64,000 nt of DNA, taken from positions 23,073,739 through 23,137,738 of the forward strand of contig JAGTTD010000010.1 of assembly GCA_018398585.1 (NCBI GenBank), read 5' to 3'. Source of the DNA: Simmondsia chinensis (Eukaryota > Streptophyta > Magnoliopsida > Caryophyllales > Simmondsiaceae). The notes under the pieces were generated by a model that saw only the letters and a program-made list of their open reading frames with translations, was not told where the DNA came from and did not search any database. Made by a program: the position numbers and the translations under genes. Positions within the stretch are counted from its first letter, which is position 1. Each line of letters opens with the position of its first letter. This document shows positions 34,445-44,311 of the stretch, one piece after another.

Positions 34445-35010
34445 TGAATAATATACAACTAATAATAATTATTGAAATTTATACGTTCAAATTATCCTAA
34501 AAGACAAAGAAATTATAATACAACCTCGATTAAACCTAACAAAAAGTAAGATACACTACCAATAATAGAGACGACATTGATATTGTTATTTTTGTAAACG
34601 ATTGTATCAACTACCAACTATCTTACCTATTTGTACTACATATGTAGAATATAGAATATGATATGATTCATAGATAGTAAGAACTGTAGAATTTTACAAA
34701 CTAAGTCCAGCCTTAATTTTTCCTAGTTCGGTTGTTATGTGCAACTAATAATAATTATTGAAATTCATATGTTGAAATTATCCTAAAAGAGAAAGAAATT
34801 ATAATAGAACCTCGATAAAACCTAACAAAAGTTAGATACATTACCAATAATAGAGATGACATCGATATTGTTATTTTTGTAAATGATTGTATATATATAA
34901 ACCACCAACTGCCAAATTTATTAGTACTACATATGTGGAATATAGAATATGATTTGATTAGTAGACAATAAGAATGGCGGAATTTTACAAACTGAGTTCT
35001 GCCTTAATAT
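34445..35010. repeat. Tandem direct duplication, about 280-bp unit
   Basis: Unit 1 (about 34450-34730) and unit 2 (about 34741-35010) share CAACTAATAATAATTATTGA, GAAATTATAATA(CG)AACC, ATTGTTATTTTTGTAAA and GTACTACATATGT(AG)GAATA in the same order. Unit 2 has an extra TATATATA. It is non-coding, within the presumed Helitron 5' region. Confidence 0.85.
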
Positions 35011-35499
35011 TTTTATCCTGACAATAATATTACTATATCTAAAATATTTTAGAATGGTTTAATTTTGCCTAGGTCGGTTGTTATTTTCTCCTTTTTTATG
35101 GTGTTTTTGTTTATGAATCCCATCCCCAACCATAATTTGTAAATTTCCTCATTTCATATGTTACCAAATGTAACTACAAATTTGCATTTGACAGTGTTAT
35201 AACATTGACGAATATGTAAATGACCGCGGTGGGTAGTATACAATAGGAAATGCTTCATACCTTGAACAATATGTTGTTGACGGCCTACGGGTTGTGGAAT
35301 GCTCAAGTTCATGTGGTGTTGATTCCGATTTTCATCATTTTCATGCTATGTTTGTTGGTTAATTAGCATTGTGGGATTGGAGTGTTATTAGTTTTGTTTG
35401 GACTGAACAGGGAGAAATATTATTGTATTGTTGTTTGTCTATGTAAATGGATGGTGAATTGTAATTGTAAGTGATTATACATCAGTTTTAGGTTTTATT
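35011..35499. other. Non-coding Helitron 5' region
   Basis: I see no coding or repeat structure here beyond general AT-richness. Confidence 0.4.
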
Positions 35500-35502
35500 A
35501 AT

Positions 35503-35625
35503 ATTATTATTATTATTATCATCATCATCATCATCAACATCATCACCATCACCACCACCATCATCATCATCATTGTCGTCGTCGTCGTCATTGTTGTCGT
35601 CATCGTTGTCGTCGTCATCAAGAAG
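35503..35625. repeat. Compound trinucleotide microsatellite
   Basis: It moves from (ATT)n through (ATC)n and CAC-interrupted repeats to (GTC)n within about 120 bp, a graded microsatellite with stepwise motif change. Confidence 0.95.
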
Positions 35626-35839
35626 CAATAAAGCAATTTAATGGGTATACATCAGTTATGCATTTCGGGCTATGCAGTTAAAAAATTTAAATAATACTTC
35701 AAATTTAATTTACTAAATCAATTTAATTTGATTTAATGTTTGCACCGAAGCTGAGGGAGTTGGGACGGAGGGAAGGTGAATGGGATGGGTGGGTGTAGCC
35801 TTGTGAAATTACAATGTTTGGGGCTTGTGAGGTTTTTAG

Positions 35840-35882
35840 GGGTGGAGGGTTGTGTAATAATATATATGATATAGTGACAGAT
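35840..35882 (-). other. Candidate Helitron 5' terminus
   Basis: On the minus strand an A is followed by TCTGTCACTATATCATATAT. Helitrons begin with TC after A and often have a TATA-rich 5' end. This is the best candidate upstream of the helicase, but it rests on a two-base rule and the general composition. Confidence 0.3.
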
Positions 35883-36043
35883 TACACAAAATTTCAGGGT
35901 TCTAATATGTAATTTATTCTTAAATGAACACATAATGGTCTGTTTTATGGTCAAAACAAATGTAATTGTCAACAAAGTAGCTGCAAGTCCCATTAATAAT
36001 TACAGACACGCACGAGGGTCTTGCCTTAGTGGTGGGAGGCAAG

Positions 36044-36594
36044 TGATGCAGCCCATGCTTGAGCTTGGCACATCCCTCGGATAATAGAAGGTGGTGGGTA
36101 CGAGTAGCAGGTCCGGAGGCACAACTGATAAGTATCCAAGTCTGAAGCAGCCGGCAACTTGTTGGCAGCAAGGCTGAAGATGAGATGTGCTCGTTAAGGC
36201 TTGGTGGGAGGCTTGGCCAAGGCGGGATAGATCCTTGAAGACACGGATAGCGGGATTTCGGGTGGGACACGCGGGATTTAAGTTCAAATCTTGATATGCT
36301 TTGGTTTCTTTCCGCTTTTGACGTTCTTGATTGATTTCTTTCTGACTTAAACTCTATTTTTGATTTTTTTTCCTTTCTTGAATTTTCTAGTGTCCCCTCT
36401 ATATGAAGAGAGGAAGCTAGGGTTTAGAATAAGCCAGTTTTTCAGATTTTCATTGTTATTTCGATTCAATTTTCTCGGGTTGTGAGAAAATGAGTTTATC
36501 TTTTCCTCTTTATTTTATTAGTAATTAACAAAATTAAAGGGAAGGTCATTGAACCTTCTCGTTCCCCATAAATTCCACTTCACGTGCTGCATCA
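36044..36594 (+). repeat. 5' LTR of gypsy element H (551 bp)
   Basis: It starts TGATGCAGC and ends GCTGCATCA, a perfect 9-bp inverted repeat, and is followed one base later by TTGGTATCAGAGCCC (36596-36610), a perfect initiator-Met primer site. A TATA-like CTATATGAAGAG is near 36400. The minus-strand frames across it are meaningless. Confidence 0.85.
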
Positions 36595-37987
36595 GTTGGT
36601 ATCAGAGCCCAGAACGGTTTCTGAGATGGCTCATGGACGATAAAGGAACGCTGCCATCGAAGACGTTTATGACTGTGACTGACAACCGCAGACCAAGAGG
36701 AGGATAGAGGAATTGGAGGAGAAATTCTAGCGAATCAAGCGTTGTTGGATTCAACTGGGGGAAAATCCCGATTTTGCACTAGGAACCTAGCCCCAACGCC
36801 TATTAACACTGGGGTGCTACATGAGAAGAGATGGACGAATGCTTCAAAAGTCCTTTCCTTAAAGAGGAGCTACCGAATCCCAGGCCAAGGCGCCATCAGC
36901 CTAATACCGGTAACACCCACGATTTTGATAACCGGAATTAGGACTCCGGCCTCCGGATTGAAATTCCAAAGCTTAATGGCTGAGGATGCCTGGAGGAGTT
37001 CTGTGACTAGTTGGCGGCAAAGGAGGAGGTCCTAGAGAGGAAATAAGCGCCAGTAGTCGCAACCCAGCTTCGGGGAAGGGCAGTCGCTTAGTGGTGACAA
37101 TTGAAGCGTTCGTGGCTTCAGCAAGGAAAGGCGATAGTCGAGACATGGGAAAATATGAGGAACACATGTGAGATACCTTTCTGCCTTACAATCATGCCAA
37201 AATTATGTATCAACGTCTTCAGAGCTTACATAGGGGTTCTCGGACCGTGGATGAGTACATGGTGGAGTTATACTCCTTGGTCACCAGGAATGACTTGGCA
37301 GAATTGGGGGAGCAGTAGGTGGACAGGTACATAGGCGGTTGAAGGAGTCGATACAGGAGGTGTTGAATATGTTCGACTTCTTTTTAGTCTCGAAAGCAAG
37401 TCAAAGGGCAATGACTGTCGAGAAGCAGTAGAGACATCATCAAGTTGGCGGCACTAGGAACATCCAAGAAAGTGGGCACGACCAGGTGAGACTACCAACC
37501 AACTCGGATACTCAAGTGAATCTGATTACCGCCAACACTAGGAAGGATTTGGTGAGTAGCTCCCACACCCGTTGCTTCAAGTGTGAAGAGATGGGAAACT
37601 GTGCTGGTAAGTGTCATAAGGGTGACAGACAGGGCAAGGGTCTTTACATCGAGGGACTCCATGGAGAAGATGGCAGGGTTATCGAGGATGAAGTTGGTGA
37701 CGAGTTGGCGCTTCAAGACGAGGAGGCCGTTACAGGAGATGAGGGCTGCCTACTTGTGGTAGGCGTACGTGTTTCAAGCCAAGAGAAGGACAGGGAGACG
37801 GTTGGCTGAGAAGTAGCATCTTCCAAACGACATGCACTGTTGGCAATAGGATATGCTGCCTAGTGATTGATTCAGGGAGTTGCGAGAATGTCATCTCCGA
37901 AGAAGCCATACAAAAGCTAGGGTTACAGACGGAGGATCATCCAGAATCGTATAAGTTGTCTTGGCTCAAGAAGAGAAACCCGGTAAC
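36595..37987 (+). pseudogene. Gypsy element H: gag and start of protease
   Basis: The leader and gag start near 36625. The gag core (about 37171-37430) reads AKIMYQRLQSLHRGSRTVDE, then YSLVTRNDLAELGEQ, a stop, and VDRYIGG, a close fit to the plant gypsy gag domain. A zinc-knuckle-like RCFKCEEMGNCAGKC lies at about 37571-37615, with Asn-Cys in place of the usual Gly-His. The protease is open in one frame (about 37826-37987): GNRICCLVIDSGSCENVISE, with the DSG active site, to WLKKRNPVTV. It is cut there by the LTR of element D at 37988. RT and integrase of H are not found directly downstream. The fragment at 55.3 kb is of a similar lineage. Confidence 0.85.
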
Positions 37988-38378
37988 TGTCATGATAAAG
38001 GCTAGTTTCGGACCAATTTAGTCTGCTTTTGGGTTGTATTCTTCGAATAATGCTATAATTCTTGTATAAGGTTTGAATTGGTTTTTGGTGGGAAAGGTGG
38101 TTAGCGCTATTGGTGCTTAAGCTGTTTTAGTTGTTTTTGGTGGCTGTAGCTAGTTAAGTCGGTTAGTCTAGTTTGTCCAAATGCGTTGTATCTTGCCTTT
38201 GCGAAAATCAATATAAATAGTTAGATATTTCTTGTAGTAAGATTTATTAAATGAGATTGTTCCTATCTTCTTCTCTCAACCATAATAATCTCTGTTTCTC
38301 ATCTTTTCTTTCTACTTCTCAACTCTAATGCTTCATCTATCTTCAGTTATGATTCAAGATTGACCTTGAATCATAACT
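37988..38378 (+). repeat. 5' LTR of element D
   Basis: It starts TGTCATGATAAAGG and ends GAATCATAACT, with CAATATAAATAG near 38209 as a probable TATA box. LTRs of this family in E1, F, G and I share the TGTCATGA or TGTTATGA start and ATCATAACA-type ends. Confidence 0.75.
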
Positions 38379-38460
38379 ATTTGTATAAGAGCTTGCACAA
38401 TTAACTTGATCACGCTATTTATACTCGATCAAACTAGCCAGAGGAAAGAAACAGGCACAT

Positions 38461-38720
38461 ATGGCTAGTGCTGCAGCTGCGGATTCAAATTAAACTGAAA
38501 TGATTACTGAATTATAGCAACAGATCTAGGAATTTGTGTTAGCAGTTGGCAATGTGAATCAAACAGTTGGTAATATATCTCAATTGCAGCAACAGGTGCA
38601 GCAATAACTTATAGGATTGTAGGAATAGATTAATCGACAAGCTATGCCACCGGGAGTTGGAATACTATCTTCTGGAAGTCAGCATGTGAGACCTCCTGAT
38701 CTTTTGTATCCAAAAGCATC
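38461..38720 (+). pseudogene. Element D gag N-terminus
   Basis: The ATG at 38461 starts MASAAAADSN, a stop, then Gln-rich helical sequence (ISQLQQQVQQ) to MPPGVGILSSGSQHVRPPDL near 38702. The same low-complexity Gln-rich start is seen in element I at 57226. Several stops are present. The rest of gag is missing here and resumes at 39771. Confidence 0.65.
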
Positions 38721-39690
38721 AGAAGAGAGTGCTGAGAGGCTTGCAAAATTGTTCTTGGATAACATCTATAAACTCCATGGGCTACCTTCATCCATCATTT
38801 CTGATCGGGATAGGCCGTTCACCAGCATCTTCTAGCGTGAATTATTCTTATTGCTTGGTTCCACACTTGTTTTAAGCTCTTCCTATCATCCTCAAGAAGA
38901 TGGTCAGACAGAAAGAGTGATTCAATGTGTCGAACAATATTTGAGAGGCATGACATTTTCCCATCCCAAGAATTGGCACAAGTAGTTGTGGTTGGCCGAT
39001 TAATTGTACAACATGCATGCTTATTCAGCTTTGGGAACAACTCCATTCAAGGCACCTTATGGCTATGACCCACCCTCACCAATAGGACTTCAAGAAGCTA
39101 TATCTTCTGTGACAGAAGTTGATGAATTGTTGACTCAGATGAGGCAGCTAGTACAGCAACTTGAGGACAACTTGCAATTAGCTTAATCAAAGATGAAGTT
39201 CTTTATTGATAGGAAAAGAACCGACGAGAGTTTTGCCGTGGGTGATCAGGTTTGTTTGAAGTTGCACCCATATAGGTGGTCATCAGTAGCAGTGCGCAAG
39301 AATGTCAAGCTTTATGCTCGTTATTTTGGACCATACAAGGTGTTGGAGATGCTGGGAAATGTGGCTTACAAGTTGGAATTGCCTCCAGATTGATGTGTGC
39401 ATCCAGTGTTTCATGTGTCTCTCCTGAAGAAGCATGTAGCAGAGAGAATGACAAGCTCTGCAGCACCTCCAGCAGCTTCTGTCAATGGAATACTCTTGCA
39501 GGAACCTATAGCTATCTTGGGCTCTCGCACTATGCAGCAGGAGGACTGGAAACAAAAAGGAAGTGCTCATTCAGCGGGCAAATTTGGATCAAAAGAATGC
39601 CACATGGGAGGAATTGAAGTTCATCAAGATCCAATTTCCCCCCTTCTTCTTCCAATGCATCAGCTATTCTCCCTTCCACTTCTGTATTCA
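38721..39690 (+). pseudogene. Element D integrase core and chromodomain (displaced)
   Basis: ERLAKLFLDNIYKLHGLPSS leads into SIISDRDRPFTSIF (second catalytic Asp, about 38794-38832), SSYHPQEDGQTERVIQCVEQ with the Glu (about 38880-38935), GTTPFKAPYGYDPPSP, KMKFFIDRKRTDESFAVGDQ (39193-39250) and YFGPYKVLEMLGNVAYKLEL (about 39322-39380). Then HPVFHVSLLKKHV appears and, in a shifted frame, EVLIQRANLDQKNATWEELK (about 39556-39615), the chromodomain core. It is longer and less broken than gag. The first catalytic Asp region is missing. Confidence 0.88.
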
Positions 39691-39775
39691 ATCGAATAAT
39701 CCAATCCCAACATCTTCATGAGCCCTTTGCACCGCACTCTTGTAGTGATCTTTTGCTCAAGTAAGTACTTGAGGC
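39691..39775 (-). pseudogene. Inverted scrap of RNase H sequence
   Basis: Reverse-complemented, this piece matches 42015-42108 of the same element (TACTTACTTGAGCAAAAGAT and GGGCTCATGAAGATGTTGGG), encoding KGLMKMLGLDYSIE. It lies in opposite orientation between chromodomain and gag. Confidence 0.85.
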
Positions 39776-40225
39776 TTTGGTGGACAATTTTAATAAGGTG
39801 TCATAAGCAACATCAGTTAACGAGTATATGACATGATTTGAGAATTTGAGAGCCAGAATGATGGCTGTGAATCTGGGAGCCAATGAAGCTCATTATGTTT
39901 TAAGCTTTATCAGTGGCCTCAAACCAAAAAGCAAGAATCTTGTTAGAGAATTAAACCCTTCTATATTATCTCGGGCTTACTCCAAGGCAAGGCTATTTGA
40001 GAATATTGCTTTGGCTGCACCAGAAGGGTAGCACAACAAGATTAGATAGGTTGTAGCTCCCTTGCAAACAGCTACTACAGTAAACAATACGCCTCTGAGT
40101 TTAAAAGAGAAAAAGGCTCAGAAGTTGTGCTTTAAGTGCCGCCAGAAAAATTTCTTTGATCACAAGTGCAATCCTAAATTTCTCATGGCAGTCATTGGAG
40201 CTGACACTGAAGAAGATTCAGAGGA
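39771..40225 (+). pseudogene. Element D gag C-terminal half
   Basis: FENLRARMMAVNLGANEAHY and VLSFISGLKPKSKNLVREL (39838-39950) match the gag core, followed by SRAYSKARLFENIALAAPEG. The zinc knuckle is CFKCRQKNFFDHKC (about 40130-40171), the modified plant gypsy form. It aligns with element F gag at 52593-52081. Confidence 0.88.
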
Positions 40226-40640
40226 TCAGGAGGGTGAAACAGGTCCTAATGTCCAAGAGCAGGAGTTGCTTATGGAGTTTGATGATGATGAGATGGAAAT
40301 TTCTGTTAAGGCATTGACTAGTAGTGGCTCTCACAACATGATCAGGATTAAGGAAGAAGTTAGTCACAAGCCTCTATTGATTTAATTGATAGTGGCAGCA
40401 TGCATAGTTTTGTGGATCTGAAGATTCTGTGGGCAGTGGGGCATGATATGATCAGGCAGTAACAGTTGCTGTTGGAAATTCTGTATCGACACTGACTAAG
40501 TGCAAGCAGTTCTGTTGGCTGATGCAGGGACATAGCTTGGTGTATGATTTAAGAGTTTTGAGGTTGAGCGGCTGTGACATGGCTCTTAGACTGGATTGGA
40601 TGAAAACAATCAGTCCCATCATGTTTGATTTTGTTATATT
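40226..40640 (+). pseudogene. Element D protease
   Basis: An acidic linker (EEDSEDQEGETGPNVQEQEL) is followed by KPLLI, a stop, LIDSGSMHSFVDLK (about 40387-40425), the DSG active site in an otherwise open stretch, and GCDMALRLDWMKTISPIMFD (about 40571-40630), the conserved hydrophobic end of the gypsy protease. Confidence 0.85.
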
Positions 40641-40699
40641 ATTAGATCTTTCGAAAGAAATGGCCTAAGTGTCAAAATACAAGGGATCATGGAAAAAGG

Positions 40700-41755
40700 G
40701 TCGTTGTAGATGATCAGGAGCAAACAATTTGAAGGAGTGATCAAGAAAGGGGCTTATCAATGGATTGGCCACCTGTTCTCTATTAATGCAAAATTTGTTG
40801 ATGCTCAAATGAATTCGAATCCCTCAATTGACAAGATCATACAAGATTATAAAGATCTTTTTGAGCAACCAACTTTCCTTCCCCCCAAGAGATCGCTAGA
40901 CCATGCAATTCCTCGGAAATCAAACTCAAATCCAGTGAATCTTAGACCTTACATGCACCCTCATTCTTAGAAAAGTAAGATTGAGAAGCAAGTGGAGGAT
41001 CTTCTGAAAACAAATTTCATTAGACATAGCCATAGTCCTTTTGCCTTGCTTATGGTATTGGTTAAGAAGAAGGACAGGACCTCCCAGATGTGTATTGATT
41101 ATAGGCAACTTAACTCCCTCACAATCAAAGACAAATTCCCAATTCTCGTCATTGATGATCTTTTGGATGAGTTTCGTGGTTCTCATTACTTCTCTAAGTT
41201 GGATCTGAGGTAGGCTTACTATCAGATTCGAGTATTAGATCACGACATACACAAGGCTGCATTTAGAACCCACCTTGGTCATTATGAATTTGTGGTTATG
41301 CCCTTTGGGTTGTCCAATGCTACAGCCACATTTTAAGCTTTAATGAATGCAGTATTCAAGCCCTTCTTGAGGAAGTTTGTTCTTATGTTCTTTGATGACA
41401 TTTTGGTGTGCAGTCCTACCTTGGATTCTCATGTTATACATCTGGGTCAAGTGTTTGAAACTGTGCGCTAGCACAGGCTGTATGCTAAACACTCCAAGTG
41501 TTCTTTTGCTCATTCTCAAGTTGAATATTTGGGCCATGTCATACCAAGTGAGGGAGTGGCCACTGACCCATCAAAGATTCAAACAATGAAGGAAAGGCCA
41601 ACACCTTCTTCACTCAAACAATTGTGGGGGTTTTTAGGATTGACTGGTTATTACCGAAAGTTTGTCTCTGGATATGGTATGATAGCTCAGCTATTAACAG
41701 AACTTCTCAAGAAAGATGCATTGGCTTGGATAGAGGCAGCTCAAGAATAATTTGA
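40700..41755 (+). pseudogene. Element D reverse transcriptase
   Basis: SLDHAIPRKSNSNPVNLRPY (about 40895-40955) is the start of RT. It is followed by VLVKKKDRTSQMCIDYRQLN (about 41060-41115), FSKLDLR (41193-41212), [20 protein letters not shown] (about 41262-41325) and the catalytic box FFDDILVCS with FFDD at 41388-41399. Then come QVEYLGHVIPSEGVATDPSK and LWGFLGLTGYYRKFVSGYG (about 41622-41680). Both catalytic Asp are kept. Stops at about 40968, 41211, 41335, 41469 and 41748 kill it. Confidence 0.92.
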
Positions 41756-42170
41756 GCACCTGAAGTCAGCCATTTGATCAGCTCCTGTGTTAGCAATGCC
41801 GGATTTCAAGGTGCCATTCATCTTGGAAACTGATTCTAGTAGCAAGGAGTTGGGAGCAGTTCTTTTTCAATGCGATAGACTTATGGCTTATCTTAGCCAA
41901 GCTCTTAGTCCAAGGAATTTGAGTTTGCCCTTTTATGAGAAGGAATATCTCACAATCTTGATGGCAGTTCAGAAATGGAGACACTACCTTGAAGGCCACC
42001 ATTTCATCATCAAAACTGACCACAAAACTCTCAAGTACTTATTTGAGTAAAAGATGACAACAAGAATGTAGCGCAAAGGGCTCATGAAGATGTTGGGTTT
42101 AGATTATTCCATTGAACATAGAAGTGGAAGGGAGAATCTTGTAGCTGATGCACTGTCAAGGAGACAAGAG
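41756..42170 (+). pseudogene. Element D RNase H
   Basis: The open stretch 41787-42050 reads FILETDSSSKELGAVLFQ (first Asp), MAYLSQALSPRNLSLPFYEK (Glu in the next motif), LTILMAVQKWRHYLEGHHF and IIKTDHKTLKYLFE (Asp). After a stop VADALSRR (about 42141-42165) gives the last Asp. This is the standard gypsy RNase H. Confidence 0.9.
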
Positions 42171-42607
42171 GAACGGAATTCTGCAGCTTGTCACGCCATT
42201 TCATTAGCTTTGCCATCTTGGATGGAGGAAGTGCAAAGTCCTATGAAGGACACAGCTTTGCTTAGGATTGTATTACAGCATTTAGTGTAAAGAACTCCTC
42301 AATTGAAGATTCTGACAGTGAGTGGTCTTATAAGAGTTATGGGGAAGGTTTACATTGGATCTACTACAGGTCCAAGGAGGCAAGTTATTCTAGCTTTCCA
42401 TGCTTCAGCTTGGGGAGGTCATTATGGAATTAAAGGGACTTATCAGAGGTTATAGCAATACTTTCAATGGACATGCATGAAAAGGAATGTGGTGGAGTGT
42501 GTTCAAGTATGTGAGGTGTGTTAAAAAACATAAAGTGATTGTGTGCATTACCAAGGGCTACTTTAGCCCTTGCCTATTCCAGAGAGAGCTTGGCACAAGT
42601 GCTAGAT
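42171..42607 (+). pseudogene. Element D integrase zinc finger, truncated
   Basis: ILAFHASAWGGHYGIKGTYQ (about 42390-42450) has the two His of the HHCC zinc finger, and CVQVCEVC (about 42500-42523) the two Cys. The frame continues to PIPERAWHKC and stops at the start of LTR C (42608). The catalytic core belonging to this finger is the displaced block at 38721-39690 or is lost. Confidence 0.88.
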
Positions 42608-42946
42608 TGTTAGAATTAGTGTTCTAGGAAACCCAATTAATGTAAATAATTTTATTAATGAATAAAATTTATTTGTTGTCCTCTACCTAATTATGAGTAT
42701 ATTATGCATATAATGTTTGTTTCATATATTAACGTACCTTGTGATGGACGTACTCCTTAAATGACATTTAAAATAGTTGTTTAAGTGGATAATGAGATTA
42801 TGCCACAAAATAGATTAATAACATGTTAAAATGTTATTTAATAGTTAATTCATAATCAGTTATGAGTTTGGACCACTTGTTTGCTAAGGCTATAATATAA
42901 CATTTACATAACTTGTTTGGATTATGTGGATAGGAATCTAGAATAT

Positions 42947-43364
42947 TGTCATGATTCAAGATTACTCTTAGATCTTGACATAGGATAGGTGAAGAATTAG
43001 AGTAAGATGAGAAAATAATTAGAGATCTAAGATGAGAATTAGAGAGAATAGAGGGAGAAGTAGAAAGAATAGAGATTGAGAGAAGAAGAAGAAATCATTT
43101 CACTCATCAACGATGGTTACACGGTAAACTACTCCTACTTATTCTACTTCTAACCCAAGAGGCGGCTAAGCCATTCAAAAATATCAAACAACCAAATAAA
43201 TGTCTAACTCACACTTAACTACATAACTAACTAACTAACTTTCCCTCCTAACACTAACTAACAAGCACTTAGATTTCCTTACTACTTTTATTACAATTGA
43301 ATGAACTACTTGATTATTACTAATGAATTACTTCTACTTTATCCTACATATCGCAATCATGACA
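42947..43364 (-). repeat. 3' LTR of E1
   Basis: 418 bp, TG...CA. It differs from the other E1 LTR by about 20 or so substitutions by eye and no length change. Confidence 0.92.
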
Positions 43365-44311
43365 ATACTCCCCCCTTCAGAGATTATTGTCCTCAAGAAT
43401 CTTATTAGAGAGCATTGACTTGAAGAACCTTTATTGGTGCCGAAATGTGCAGCTTGAAGAACTCTTATTGAAGTTGTATCTATAATGCCAAACACTTGAA
43501 CTTGACTGCATAATGAGCTGCCTGATCAACCTTGAGCACTCCATTGCCTTTTGCTGTGTAGCATAAGAACTCACTGCTCGAAACCCATTTAGCGTTCTGA
43601 ATCCCCAGCTCGTGCCGCTGCCTTATCTCCATTTCCACAACCATAACCGTAAACAGCTTGATTCGTTATTGTACTTTCAACTTGATTATACCTGAACTTA
43701 TCTTCCTCATAAACCTTCATTCTCACTGCTGCAACACCTAATTGCATCACCCAAGAATTAGTATAACAAATTAAAATGCTGCCAGGTTAATCTTATCGAC
43801 CTCTTCCAAGTCTTGCTGCTGAATTCGTAATGCTTCCACTACCGTAATGTTCATGTACATCAATTTATCTTGATCAAGCTGTAAATCTACAACATAATCT
43901 TGAAATGATGCTGTCACATTCAACTTTGGAAGTTGATCTTGCACTTTCGAAGATCCAAACATCTCCTTGAACTGCCAAGTGGTCTGATCTTAAGTATTTC
44001 TCAGCTGAATTTGGACGTTTGATTGCACTGCAGTATTAACCTCCAGATTCTTTGCTAAACTCGAGTGTTCTGCAGCAAAATCTTGCTCACTCTCCCAAGT
44101 GACCAAATGCTCCTCAAACTTAGTCTCTTTCCCAATGGAAAATGGGACATCTAATCTACAACAATTGTCATAGATATGTTTTTCGTGAAGCTGAATTAAT
44201 GCTAATGTAGCATGATTCCTAGAAGAATAGACCACATATGCTCCAACCTCTAAAGTAGATGCTGTAATGACTTCAATTTTTTCAATATAGCCATACGGAT
44301 AAAAAACTTGG

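Larger units (their letters stand above)
12435..35881 (-). mobile_element. Helitron (rolling-circle transposon), split by a 15.85-kb retrotransposon
   Basis: Read on the minus strand, the element has a Helitron-type helicase (33.9 to 31.5 kb), then an RPA-like gene (30.4 to 12.6 kb, interrupted), then a canonical 3' end with hairpin and CTAG at 12435 followed by T. This is the plant Helitron gene order. Without the inserted Tat element and one TSD it would be about 7.6 kb if the 5' end is at 35881. That 5' border is only a candidate. Most of the replication initiator (HUH/Rep) domain is not recognisable, so this is a decayed formerly autonomous copy. Confidence 0.75.
37988..42607 (+). mobile_element. 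Chromodomain gypsy element D, internally permuted, 3' truncated
   Basis: Order on the plus strand: LTR (37988-38378), degenerate primer site (TTTGTATAAGAGC), gag N-terminus, then integrase with chromodomain, an inverted RNase H scrap, gag C-terminus, protease, RT, RNase H, integrase zinc finger, and an abrupt end at LTR C (42608). The normal order is gag-PR-RT-RH-IN-chromodomain, so the late part has moved into mid-gag. It is closely related to element F (48144-53986). It has inserted into protease of element H. Confidence 0.85.

Noticed and set aside
35733..36287. Pro- and Cys-rich minus-strand frames
   Set aside because: They cross the start of LTR H and the Helitron border, with no domain and no continuity.
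36011..36295. Possible tRNA-derived SINE (TTGCCTTAGTGGT as A box, GTTCAAATC as B box)
   Set aside because: The boxes are about 250 bp apart instead of about 35, and most of the stretch is inside LTR H.
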